From positions 39,084 through 103,083 of the forward strand of contig JAOPXK010000024.1 of assembly GCA_025965195.1 (NCBI GenBank): 64,000 nt of DNA, given 5' to 3'. The stretch is from Marmoricola sp. GTDB taxonomy: Bacteria > Actinomycetota > Actinomycetes > Propionibacteriales > Nocardioidaceae. The translations under genes were made by a program, and so were the position numbers. Positions 34,337 through 42,158 of this stretch are shown piece by piece (position 1 is the stretch's first letter; each line of letters starts with the position of its first letter). The notes beneath the pieces are model-generated. The model made no database searches. It was not told the origin of the DNA and saw only the letters and a program-made list of their open reading frames with translations.

Positions 34337-35512
34337 TCAGCGTGGTGGGTCGAGCCAGTTGACCAGCGTGTCCAGCGTGACCTGTGCGCGCGGCTCGATG
34401 TCGCCCCCACGGTCGCCCTCGGCCAGCGGGAGATAGCGCCCGGCGATCGCGAGGAGATAGAGCGCGCCGAGGAGGTCGCCGGGTTCGGCACCCGCCATTG
34501 CCAGTCCCTCGCGGATGGTGTCCGGGGTAGTGCCTGATCTCCTCGTGACGGCATTCACCGTGTAGTGGAAGGGATCCAGACCCTGAGGCACCCCTGTCTC
34601 GAAGCGCTCCCAATCCCAGACCTGCAGGTGCCCGTTGCCTCGCGCCATGTTCCAGGGAGTCCAGTCACCGTGCCACGCACCGATCGGCCAGGTCCGACCC
34701 GCGCTGGCTGAGACGATCGCGTCGATGCATTGGTCGAGTCGCGCACCCGCGACGGTATTGCCCAGCGCAGCGGCGATTGCGCGTTGCCGGTCGAGCCACG
34801 GCAACCCGTCAAGCGCGCGGGGAGGCTCGCCGAATGCCGTTGTCAGCTCGCGCATCGCGGTGGTGGGGACGACCCATTGGTCACGGGGGAGCTGGCGGGG
34901 ACTGGTGGGAAGGGCCGACAGTACGAGGACCACCATTTCGTTCCAGGTGCCCTGGTGCAGCAAGGTGGGTACGGCGAGCTCACGCCACGGGTGCCCGGCC
35001 AGCTGACCGATCGCGATGCCTTCGGCCGAGACGTCGGAGCGGGACAGGGGAGTGTCTCCGAGCTTGACGAAGGCGAGCGGGCGGCCGCGCAGATCGAACA
35101 CCTGGAGGACCGGCTTGCGGTTGACCCGGGCGGTGCCGATGCCGATGCTGAACGTCACCTCGGAGTCGAGTACGCCGGAAAGGTAGCTCGCCAACGATTC
35201 CGGCGCGGAGCCGGTGACGACGATCCGGTCGGGAAAGGCGGCCAGGCCGGTTGCATCGACGAACCCCGAGGTGACCAGCCGGCCGATCGTGTCTCGAGCT
35301 GATGCGGCGGCACTGAACCTACGCAATGACCGGGCCGCGGCAGCACGCGGCACGACCGGCACCAGCAGTCGCGGCGCCCGGCCGTGCGGCACCATCGCGA
35401 ACTCCGCAACGGCATCCGGCCGGGGTCGACGCCCTGTGGCCAGCCGCACGGTCGCGGCTGGCCACAGGGACTGGACTGTTGACAGCAGGGCCAGCGTCGT
35501 GTCGTCGCTCAA
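34337..35512 (-). CDS. Aminoglycoside-phosphotransferase-fold protein
   Basis: The 391-residue protein has an APH-like kinase core in its C-terminal half: the catalytic Brenner motif as GAWHGDWTPWNMARG and the metal-binding segment as VWDWERFETG. The N-terminal half is unusual, with a Gly/Arg-rich start and the strand LQVFDLRGRPLAFVKLG, which may hold the ATP-binding Lys. A sugar or lipid-linked sugar kinase role in the locus is an inference. It lies 27 bp downstream of the secreted glycosidase-like gene on the same strand. Confidence 0.75.
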   Translation of the reverse strand: MSDDTTLALLSTVQSLWPAATVRLATGRRPRPDAVAEFAMVPHGRAPRLLVPVVPRAAAARSLRRFSAAASARDTIGRLVTSGFVDATGLAAFPDRIVVTGSAPESLASYLSGVLDSEVTFSIGIGTARVNRKPVLQVFDLRGRPLAFVKLGDTPLSRSDVSAEGIAIGQLAGHPWRELAVPTLLHQGTWNEMVVLVLSALPTSPRQLPRDQWVVPTTAMRELTTAFGEPPRALDGLPWLDRQRAIAAALGNTVAGARLDQCIDAIVSASAGRTWPIGAWHGDWTPWNMARGNGHLQVWDWERFETGVPQGLDPFHYTVNAVTRRSGTTPDTIREGLAMAGAEPGDLLGALYLLAIAGRYLPLAEGDRGGDIEPRAQVTLDTLVNWLDPPR

Positions 35513-35539
35513 CGCCTCCCCGCTCCGGGCTGGGTGCCC

Positions 35540-37102
35540 TTATTTTGCAGGCATGATCGGTGCGCCGTTCGCAGCTTGCGCGAAGTCGTTCACCTTGCCG
35601 GTCGTGTCGAGTGCCCAGGAACCAGCGCTGTTCAGTGTGGTGTTGAAGTACGCGAACGCGATACCCCCGGCGGCCTCAAGCTGACTATAGGTGCGGGCGA
35701 TCCAGTTCGGCACCAGCTTCGCCTCCTGGTCGGTGTAGCCGGTCTCGGCCAGGCCCCACTTGACGCCGACCTTGGCGGCCCAGGCAGCGATCGGCTTGAA
35801 GTACGACCCCTGCATGTCGGTTGCCTTGGTCGTCATCTTGCCGTTCTTCATCTCGCCGTAGGCGTCGTAGACGTCGAAGCCCGCGACATCGATCTTGGTG
35901 TTCGGCCAGATCTTGTCGAGGCTGTACTGGGAGGGTCCGTACAGCTCGTCGTACCCGGTGAGGATCACCGTATAGGCGACGTTCGGCGCGGCGGCACGGA
36001 TCATCGGAGCGAGCCGCTCCTGCATCGTCTTCCACTGGCTGATGTCGCCGTCGCCCTCGGGCTCGTGGTAGATCGCGAGCCAGACCGGGCCGGGCAGCGC
36101 CGCAAGCTTGGCGGCCAGGTCCTTGGCCCACGCGTCACCCATGCCCGCGTCCATCTGTGCCCAGGAGTACTGCGGCTTGAAGCTGATCCAGGGCAGTCGG
36201 CCGTGGGCGATGTCGGCCCGAGCAGTCTTGACCGCGGACGCGACCTGGCTGGCCGTGTAGTAGGTCCGGTGCACACCGAGCGTGTGACCGGTCTGCTTCT
36301 CGAACGGGGCCGGGTCGGTGTTGGAGCCGTACGTCGAGCCGAGGTACGCGCCGCACGACGGGATGCCGCGAGCGCTGTAGACGCAGCCATTGCTCAACGA
36401 AGAGCCGGTGGGCGTCGTGGGCGCAGGTGTACTGGTCGCCGCAGGAGCAGTGCCAGTGGTGGGAACGGTGCTGGGAGCCGTCGTGGGGACGGTCGTGGGC
36501 ACGGTGGTCGGGACGGTGGTCGGGACGGTGCTCGTGCCCGTGGTGGGAATGGGGGTGAGCGTCACGTCGTCGAGCAGGAACACGTCGGAGGGCTTCTCCT
36601 TGGCGCTCCCCACGGTGAACTCGAACTGGGAGTCGGTCACCTTGCGGGTCAGCTGCAGGTTGAGAGCCGTCCAGACGCCGGCACGCAGCGTGACGCTGGA
36701 CCGCTTGCTCTGGACCAGCTTCGTGCGATCGAACTCGCGGACCACCAGGGTCGCGTCCTGGCCGGCCTGGTCGCTGCGGACCCACGCCTGTGCGTGGTAG
36801 CGAGTACCTGCGTTGCCGGGTGGGGCGATCCGCCGCGTGTTGTGGGCTGATGCCGTACCGGACGTAGTGACCTTGAGACGTAGGGCCTGAGTGTTGTGGC
36901 GACCGGTGTCAACGCCGACGAGCCGCGCGCGCGGCCTCGGAGTCGCGACCCAGCCTGCCTTGCCGTGGCCGACGGCACTGTTGTGCGTAATGCTGCCGGA
37001 AGTACTGATGACTTCTCGTGACGAGTTGGCCGCGACGAGTGGCGACATGGCCAGCGCAAGGGCCGCGGAGAGGCCCAGGCCGATAGATCGTGAGAGATGC
37101 AT
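35540..37102 (-). CDS. Secreted glycosidase-like protein with carbohydrate-binding domain
   Basis: Residues 1-25 form a signal peptide. Residues about 35-180 look like a jelly-roll carbohydrate-binding domain (AQAWVRSDQAGQDATLVV). A Val-Pro-Thr-Thr repeat linker (about 185-215) leads to a catalytic-type domain with two Glu motifs: LAIYHEPEGDGD (acid/base) and WGLAETGYTD (nucleophile), as in clan GH-A barrels such as GH26. It could trim or release the polysaccharide. The homologous gene at 37289 lies just upstream. TTGGGTACGG lies in its promoter. Confidence 0.8.
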   Translation of the reverse strand: MHLSRSIGLGLSAALALAMSPLVAANSSREVISTSGSITHNSAVGHGKAGWVATPRPRARLVGVDTGRHNTQALRLKVTTSGTASAHNTRRIAPPGNAGTRYHAQAWVRSDQAGQDATLVVREFDRTKLVQSKRSSVTLRAGVWTALNLQLTRKVTDSQFEFTVGSAKEKPSDVFLLDDVTLTPIPTTGTSTVPTTVPTTVPTTVPTTAPSTVPTTGTAPAATSTPAPTTPTGSSLSNGCVYSARGIPSCGAYLGSTYGSNTDPAPFEKQTGHTLGVHRTYYTASQVASAVKTARADIAHGRLPWISFKPQYSWAQMDAGMGDAWAKDLAAKLAALPGPVWLAIYHEPEGDGDISQWKTMQERLAPMIRAAAPNVAYTVILTGYDELYGPSQYSLDKIWPNTKIDVAGFDVYDAYGEMKNGKMTTKATDMQGSYFKPIAAWAAKVGVKWGLAETGYTDQEAKLVPNWIARTYSQLEAAGGIAFAYFNTTLNSAGSWALDTTGKVNDFAQAANGAPIMPAK

Positions 37103-37216
37103 TTCAACTTCCTCGGTGGTTTCTGGGCAGCAGCAAACTCGAAGCGTGTCTGCTGGTGCCGTGGATCCCCCAACCGGGCGGCGAAGTTACCAAGGGCTCG
37201 GATCTCGCTCAGTAGC

Positions 37217-37236
37217 CGTACCCAAGATTAGGTACG
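37217..37236. promoter_or_regulatory. Inverted repeat CGTACC-N8-GGTACG
   Basis: A perfect 6-bp inverted repeat sits about 115 bp upstream of the secreted glycosidase-like gene. On the minus strand it contains TTGGGTACGG, which is also part of the repeat upstream of the histidine kinase (around 28665-28674). Confidence 0.5.
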
Positions 37237-37288
37237 TTACGCGCGCCCTATGACCTAACTCACATCGACACTCACGCCGACGGTGCGC

Positions 37289-38230
37289 TCATTCCACGGG
37301 CAGTGAGGGCGCCTGTTTCTGGGCCCTCGCGAAGTCCTGTCTCTTGCCGGTGGTCGAGAGAGGCCAGGACGCCGAGCTGTTCACGGCGGAGTCGAAATAG
37401 GTGAACGCGATCCCGCCGAGCTCGGCCACCGAGCGGTAGGTGCGAGAGATCCACTGCGGGTCGCCGATGGACTCCGCATCCGTGTAGCCGGTCTCGGCCA
37501 GCCCCCAGTGCACATGCTGACTGGTGGCCCACTTCGAGAGCGGAACGAGGTACCCAGCCGTCATCGTCGGCGAGTTGTAGACATCGAATCCGGCGACGTC
37601 GACCTTCGTACGCGGCCAGATCCTGGCGAGGTGGTATTCCGATGGTCCGTACAGCTGGTCGTATCCCGTGAGGATGACGGTGTAGGCCACGTTCAGTGCG
37701 GTGCTCCGGACCAGCGGGGCCAGGTGCTCCTGCATCCCGCGCCACTGGGTGAGGTCACCATCGCCCTCCGGCTCGTGGTGGATGGCCAGCCAGACCGGAC
37801 CGCGCAGCTCGGACAGCTTGCTCGCGAGGTCCGTCGCCCATCGGTCACCTCTGCCGTCTGCCATCTCCTTCCAGGAGTACGGCGTCTTGAGGCTGAGCCA
37901 GGGCAGCCGGCCATGCGCGATGTCGTCTCGAGCAGTGCTCACCGCGGCGTCGACCTGGTTGGCGAAGTAGTAGGTGCGGTGGATGCCGAGGTGATGGCCG
38001 ATCTGGGCTTCGAGGCGGGCCGGGTCGGTGTTGGCGCCGTACGCCGAGCCGAAATAGGTCCCGCACGAGGGGAGTCCGCGCGCACTGAAGTGGCAGCCAT
38101 TGCTCAACAGGCCCGGCACGAAGTGCAGCGGGTGTTGCGTCTTGTCCCCGCGGCCCAGCACCACCGCGATCACGAGCAGCAGCATCCCGATCGGCAGGGT
38201 CGCCCACGCGATGAGCCGGCGAGAGGGCAT
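37289..38230 (-). CDS. Membrane-anchored glycosidase-like protein, paralogue
   Basis: The 313-residue protein has an N-terminal membrane anchor (LIAWATLPIGMLLLVIAVVL) and then the same catalytic-type domain as the 35540 gene, starting at NGCHFSARGLPSCGTYFGSA. Both Glu motifs are kept (LAIHHEPEGDGD; WGLAETGYTD). It lacks the carbohydrate-binding domain and the repeat linker, so the pair offers one tethered and one released version. It lies 3 bp upstream of the GT2 gene's stop on the same strand. Confidence 0.82.
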   Translation of the reverse strand: MPSRRLIAWATLPIGMLLLVIAVVLGRGDKTQHPLHFVPGLLSNGCHFSARGLPSCGTYFGSAYGANTDPARLEAQIGHHLGIHRTYYFANQVDAAVSTARDDIAHGRLPWLSLKTPYSWKEMADGRGDRWATDLASKLSELRGPVWLAIHHEPEGDGDLTQWRGMQEHLAPLVRSTALNVAYTVILTGYDQLYGPSEYHLARIWPRTKVDVAGFDVYNSPTMTAGYLVPLSKWATSQHVHWGLAETGYTDAESIGDPQWISRTYRSVAELGGIAFTYFDSAVNSSASWPLSTTGKRQDFARAQKQAPSLPVE

Positions 38231-38233
38231 CGC

Positions 38234-39139
38234 TCAGATGCCGTGACCGCGTCGATGCGCCAGATCCAGCAACCGCTCGGCGGAGACCAGGTGCAGAGCG
38301 ACAGCGGCTGCCACATAGGCCCGCTTCTCCAGCGGAGCAACCCGAATGGTCCGAGCGACGGCCCTCAGTGAACCTCTGCTCGACAGTGCTGCCATCGCGA
38401 AGGCACGCCGGCCGTAGAGACGTCCGAGCGCCGCCGGGTCCGCGCTGAACTCCGGGTGCTTGGCAATTCCGTAGTCGATTGCATCGATGATCGTCTGCCA
38501 CTGCCGGGAGAACATCGACTGTCCCCAGCGGACGCGCACGAGAGGAATCGGCACCCGTGCGATCCTGCCGGCGCGGGCAGCGCGGATGATCCAGTCGAAG
38601 TCCTCGCCGTAGCTGCCCGGAATGTCTTCGTCGACGAGTCCGATCTCGCCTTCCAGTGCAGTCCGGCGAACCAGGACGGTCGAGGGATGCGCCTCCATCA
38701 CCCTTTTCCGGATCAGTCGTTCGAGGGTCAGGTCGGTTTCGAGCGGCACCCGGGCGGTCTCATGGTCGCCGTACTCGACGATGATTCCGGTCACCACCGT
38801 CAGGGCGTTGCTCACCTCGAGCTCACGGACCTGCAGCCGGATCTTGTCGGGAAGCCAGCAGTCGTCGTCGTCGCAGAACGCGACGAGGTCACCGAGGCCG
38901 GCAAGGATCCCGCTGTTGCGGGCGCCGGCGAGGCCGGGCGAATGCGTGTTCTCGAGTACGACGACCCGGCGGTCGGCAGCGTCGCTGGCCAGTGCGTGGT
39001 CGGCGGGACAGCGGTCGAAGACCACGTAGGTGGTGACCTGACCCGGATAGGTCTGCTCCCGCACCGCCTTGAGGGCGAGCTGCAGCAGCTCGGGCCGGTT
39101 CCGAGTGGCGATGACGACGTCTACGGTGGGGTGGATCAT
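38234..39139 (-). CDS. Family 2 glycosyltransferase
   Basis: The 301-residue GT-A enzyme begins PTVDVVIATRNRPELLQLAL, has the metal-binding DDDD segment in LVAFCDDDDCWLPDKIR, and a GEDFDWIIRAARAG acceptor-side motif. It transfers a sugar from a nucleotide donor to the growing repeat unit. ATG 39139 overlaps the stop of the CDP-alcohol phosphotransferase gene (ATGA), so they are translationally coupled. Confidence 0.92.
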   Translation of the reverse strand: MIHPTVDVVIATRNRPELLQLALKAVREQTYPGQVTTYVVFDRCPADHALASDAADRRVVVLENTHSPGLAGARNSGILAGLGDLVAFCDDDDCWLPDKIRLQVRELEVSNALTVVTGIIVEYGDHETARVPLETDLTLERLIRKRVMEAHPSTVLVRRTALEGEIGLVDEDIPGSYGEDFDWIIRAARAGRIARVPIPLVRVRWGQSMFSRQWQTIIDAIDYGIAKHPEFSADPAALGRLYGRRAFAMAALSSRGSLRAVARTIRVAPLEKRAYVAAAVALHLVSAERLLDLAHRRGHGI

Positions 39140-39876
39140 TGGCTGCGGCCAGAGTCGAGAATGCTGGGTCGGCGGCTGTCGAGGATTCCCGCGATACGCC
39201 GGATCCGCAGCAGGTTGACGACATCGGCCATGACGTAGAACGCGAACGCGAGGACCAGCACCCAGCCGACCAGGTTCGTGCTGAGGAACAGCGGCGCCAG
39301 CCCGAGCGCGGCGATCTCCACCTCGACGGACCACGGCACGATGCACATGTTGAGCCGTCTGCAGAGGTTGACCCAGTGACGAACCCCCCAGACCACTGGT
39401 TGCCATTCATGGCGGGCGCCTCCGGAGCCGAGGTCTGCTCGTTCCGCGAGGTGCTTCCGGTGGCTCAACGCCCAGTTGTAGACGACGACACTTCCCAGCA
39501 GGGCAAGGGCGCACCAGTTCGGAAGTTCATGGACGTGCACGAGGTGCCACGACAGGGCGCCGAAGGCGAGGGTGATGCCGAGGATGTCGGCGCCGACATC
39601 GAAGGAGGCGCCACGCTCCGACGTCGTGTGCTGCAGCCGGGCGACCGTGCCGTCGACGCAGTCCGCGAAGTAGCGCAGCAGGAACAGCAGCCCGCCGATC
39701 CGGAGGGAACCGACGGCGAAGCATCCAGCCGCGGCGACGCCGAGCAGCAACGCGACGGCTGTGACTCGATTGGGGGTGACCGCAGGGTGTCGGCTCAACC
39801 GTTCCGAGAGGGGATCGGCGAGGGGATCCACAGCCAGTCGGGTCCAGATCTCGCGAGGGTAGGGAGCCTCACTCAT
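39136..39876 (-). CDS. CDP-alcohol phosphatidyltransferase family protein
   Basis: The 246-residue membrane protein contains the full family motif in DCVDGTVARLQHTTSERGAS followed by FDVGADI, i.e. D-x2-DG-x2-AR-x8-G-x3-D-x3-D. About six membrane helices follow. These enzymes join CDP-activated alcohols to an acceptor. Within a polysaccharide locus it may add a polyol phosphate or make an inositol-phosphate lipid anchor. It overlaps the polymerase gene by 8 nt. Confidence 0.9.
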   Translation of the reverse strand: MSEAPYPREIWTRLAVDPLADPLSERLSRHPAVTPNRVTAVALLLGVAAAGCFAVGSLRIGGLLFLLRYFADCVDGTVARLQHTTSERGASFDVGADILGITLAFGALSWHLVHVHELPNWCALALLGSVVVYNWALSHRKHLAERADLGSGGARHEWQPVVWGVRHWVNLCRRLNMCIVPWSVEVEIAALGLAPLFLSTNLVGWVLVLAFAFYVMADVVNLLRIRRIAGILDSRRPSILDSGRSQ

Positions 39877-42013
39877 CGTCGTACCTCCTCCGTTGCGGGA
39901 ACAGCGACATCAAGGTCACTGCGGTGAGCAGTCCGAGCGCGACGCCCGAGGCGGCTGCCACGACGACGATCTGGCGGGGCACCGGCTGTGCGGCCGGCTG
40001 GCCGATCACCTGACCCACGGTGGTCCGGGTGAAGAGCAGCTGGCTGATTGCGGACAGCAGATAGTCGCGGGTCCGGTCGACCGTCGCCCCGAAACCCACG
40101 AGGTTCTGCAGCTCGTCCTGCAGGTGGCCGAGCAGGTGGCTGCGCCGTTGGTCGAGATAGGTCTGGCGGGTGGCGAGGTACGCCGCGGCGACGGCCGCGG
40201 AGTCGGCGGCTGCCTCTGCGGGACGCCGGGCCTGAACCGACAGCTGGAGAACGTGGGTGTTGGGCACAGCGCTGACCTTGATCGACTTGCGCAGCAGCGC
40301 GGTCGACGTACCGGTGCGCGAGGAGGCTGCGACCAGTGAGCTCTCCGAGAGGAGCAGGGCCGCTTCGGTGTCGATGGTGATGTCGCGCGGTTCGCTGCTC
40401 GACTGGGTCACGCTGTTCGGCACCCCGCTGACCGGAGCGCCCGTGCTGAGGTAGACCGGTGCAGGCGTCAGCGCGATCGACACTGTGCTGCGGTACGTCG
40501 GATGGCTGGCCGCGAGCGCGCCGAGGGACCCGACCACCCCGCCGACGAGGCAGAGTGCGAGCACCATCGGCCACACGCCACGGAGCTCGGCGGCGAGCTG
40601 GGCTGCCGTCCGGTGGGTGTGGGGCATCGGCACAAGGGCAGCCTCCCGCTGTTCTCGCCACACCAGACCGATGGCGATCATCACGATGAACAAGGGCATG
40701 CCCAGCGAGTCATAGACCGGAAACTGCATCAGGAAGAAGGCGATCGCGAAGGTACACACCACCTCGTTGGGCGATCGACATCGCCAGGAGCGGCTCAACG
40801 CGAGCAGCATGAAGGACAAGAAGAAGACCAGCCCGAACCAGCCTTGGGAGAACAGCACCAGCCACAGGTGACCCTGGGTGCCCAGCGGCGGCACGCCACA
40901 GGCATGACAGTCCGGAGTGGATGCGCCGGCGATCGAGGCGAAACTGCCCTGCACCTGTCGGGTGCTGCCGAAGCCGAGCACGGGGGACCCGTGGGTCACC
41001 GAGCTGGCGGTCTGGGTGAGCAGCTGCCCGCGGCGCTCGTTGCTGTGCTGGTGCTCCAGCCGCTGTTGGTAGAGGCCGCCGAGCGGACTTGCCATCAACA
41101 GGGCGAGCGCCACCACGGCCGCCGTCACCATCGCCAGGAAGGCGACAGTGCGGCCCTTGAAGAACAACACCACCGCGACACCGACGACGCCGGCGACGAG
41201 TGATGCCCAGAGCCCGCGGTTCAGCGAGTAGATGACCGGGATCGCTGCCACGCCGGCGAGGCAGACGGCGGCGATCTTGGCGAGCCGTGTCGAGTTGTGC
41301 AGCATCGCGACGAAGAAGATCAGCGTCAGGGAGAGTCCGCTGCCCCAGGAGTTGGTGAATGCGAAGGGCGCCTTGGGCCGAGGCTCGGGGTGGCCGAGCA
41401 CGGTCTCGATGTCCGCGACCTCCGGATGGACGATTGATGCGACGAACGAGTTCTGCCGGATGCCGTGGGGGAGCAGGTACTCGATGGCGGAGCGGAACTG
41501 GAGCGTCGGCTCGAGGTAGCCGAGCAGGCCGCCGAGCGCGGCCACGATGAACAGGCTTCCCACCAGCCAGTGCGCTCGCGCGTCGGACAACACGTTCTTG
41601 CTCAGGTTTCCGACCCACAGCATCACCACGGTGCAGGCGACGTACCAACCGAGGCGGTAGCCGAAGACGAGGAGCCGGTTCGCGGCGCCGCCACCGGGTA
41701 TGGCATCGGGTGCATTGACCCAGAGCACCGCAATGCCGAGGGTCACCCAGACCAGGAACAGCAACCACCAGCCGAATCCTCGCGGGAGCCAGACCACGCC
41801 GGCGCGGGTGAGCTGGAGTGCCATCGGGACGGCGACGAACAGTGGGACCAAGCCAGAGAGGCCGGCCACCCACCAGAGCGGAAAGCCCAGGAAAAGAAGG
41901 GCAAGTGGCCACTGCGGACCCCATCGCGCCGTACGCCGAGCCAGTGGTGAGGCGACGTCCGGACGCGGCAGCCCAACTCGCGACAGCGTGGTCGTAGGGG
42001 CCATGCAACCCAT
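39869..42013 (-). CDS. O-antigen-type polymerase fused to a Wzz-like domain
   Basis: In this 714-residue protein, residues about 40-460 are a polytopic membrane region with an O-antigen ligase/polymerase (Wzy_C) core: IPVIYSLNRGLWASLVAGVV and GFGSTRQVQGSF. Residues about 475-710 form a chain-length-type module: a helix at VWPMVLALCLVGGVVGSLG, an extracytoplasmic stretch (TYRSTVSIALTPAPVYLST) and a closing helix IVVVAAASGVALGLLTAV. Polymerisation and length control may therefore be in one polypeptide. ATG 42013 is preceded by GGGGGGGA. Confidence 0.85.
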   Translation of the reverse strand: MGCMAPTTTLSRVGLPRPDVASPLARRTARWGPQWPLALLFLGFPLWWVAGLSGLVPLFVAVPMALQLTRAGVVWLPRGFGWWLLFLVWVTLGIAVLWVNAPDAIPGGGAANRLLVFGYRLGWYVACTVVMLWVGNLSKNVLSDARAHWLVGSLFIVAALGGLLGYLEPTLQFRSAIEYLLPHGIRQNSFVASIVHPEVADIETVLGHPEPRPKAPFAFTNSWGSGLSLTLIFFVAMLHNSTRLAKIAAVCLAGVAAIPVIYSLNRGLWASLVAGVVGVAVVLFFKGRTVAFLAMVTAAVVALALLMASPLGGLYQQRLEHQHSNERRGQLLTQTASSVTHGSPVLGFGSTRQVQGSFASIAGASTPDCHACGVPPLGTQGHLWLVLFSQGWFGLVFFLSFMLLALSRSWRCRSPNEVVCTFAIAFFLMQFPVYDSLGMPLFIVMIAIGLVWREQREAALVPMPHTHRTAAQLAAELRGVWPMVLALCLVGGVVGSLGALAASHPTYRSTVSIALTPAPVYLSTGAPVSGVPNSVTQSSSEPRDITIDTEAALLLSESSLVAASSRTGTSTALLRKSIKVSAVPNTHVLQLSVQARRPAEAAADSAAVAAAYLATRQTYLDQRRSHLLGHLQDELQNLVGFGATVDRTRDYLLSAISQLLFTRTTVGQVIGQPAAQPVPRQIVVVAAASGVALGLLTAVTLMSLFPQRRRYDDE

Positions 42014-42042
42014 CAAATCGGGGTCCCCCCCGGAAGCACTCA

Positions 42043-42057
42043 CCGATATTGGGGATG
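42043..42057 (-). promoter_or_regulatory. Shared polysaccharide-promoter box, copy 2
   Basis: On the minus strand this reads CATCCCCAATATCGG, identical over 15 nt to the box at 28928-28942. It lies 30 bp before the polymerase-Wzz start codon, in the 145-bp gap to the divergent PKD-protein gene. Confidence 0.55.
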
Positions 42058-42158
42058 TTGGCCCAGCAGTGTCCGAGACGCCCATTTCCCGGTCTTAGGC
42101 TCCGGACGACCAAGGCCCTCGGGACGGCCATTCCTTCGCGTTATTTGGGCAGGCGATC

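Noticed and set aside
36440..36540. Short tandem repeats in the secreted glycosidase-like gene
   Set aside because: They encode a Val-Pro-Thr-Thr linker in frame and are explained by the protein, not by a separate repeat element.
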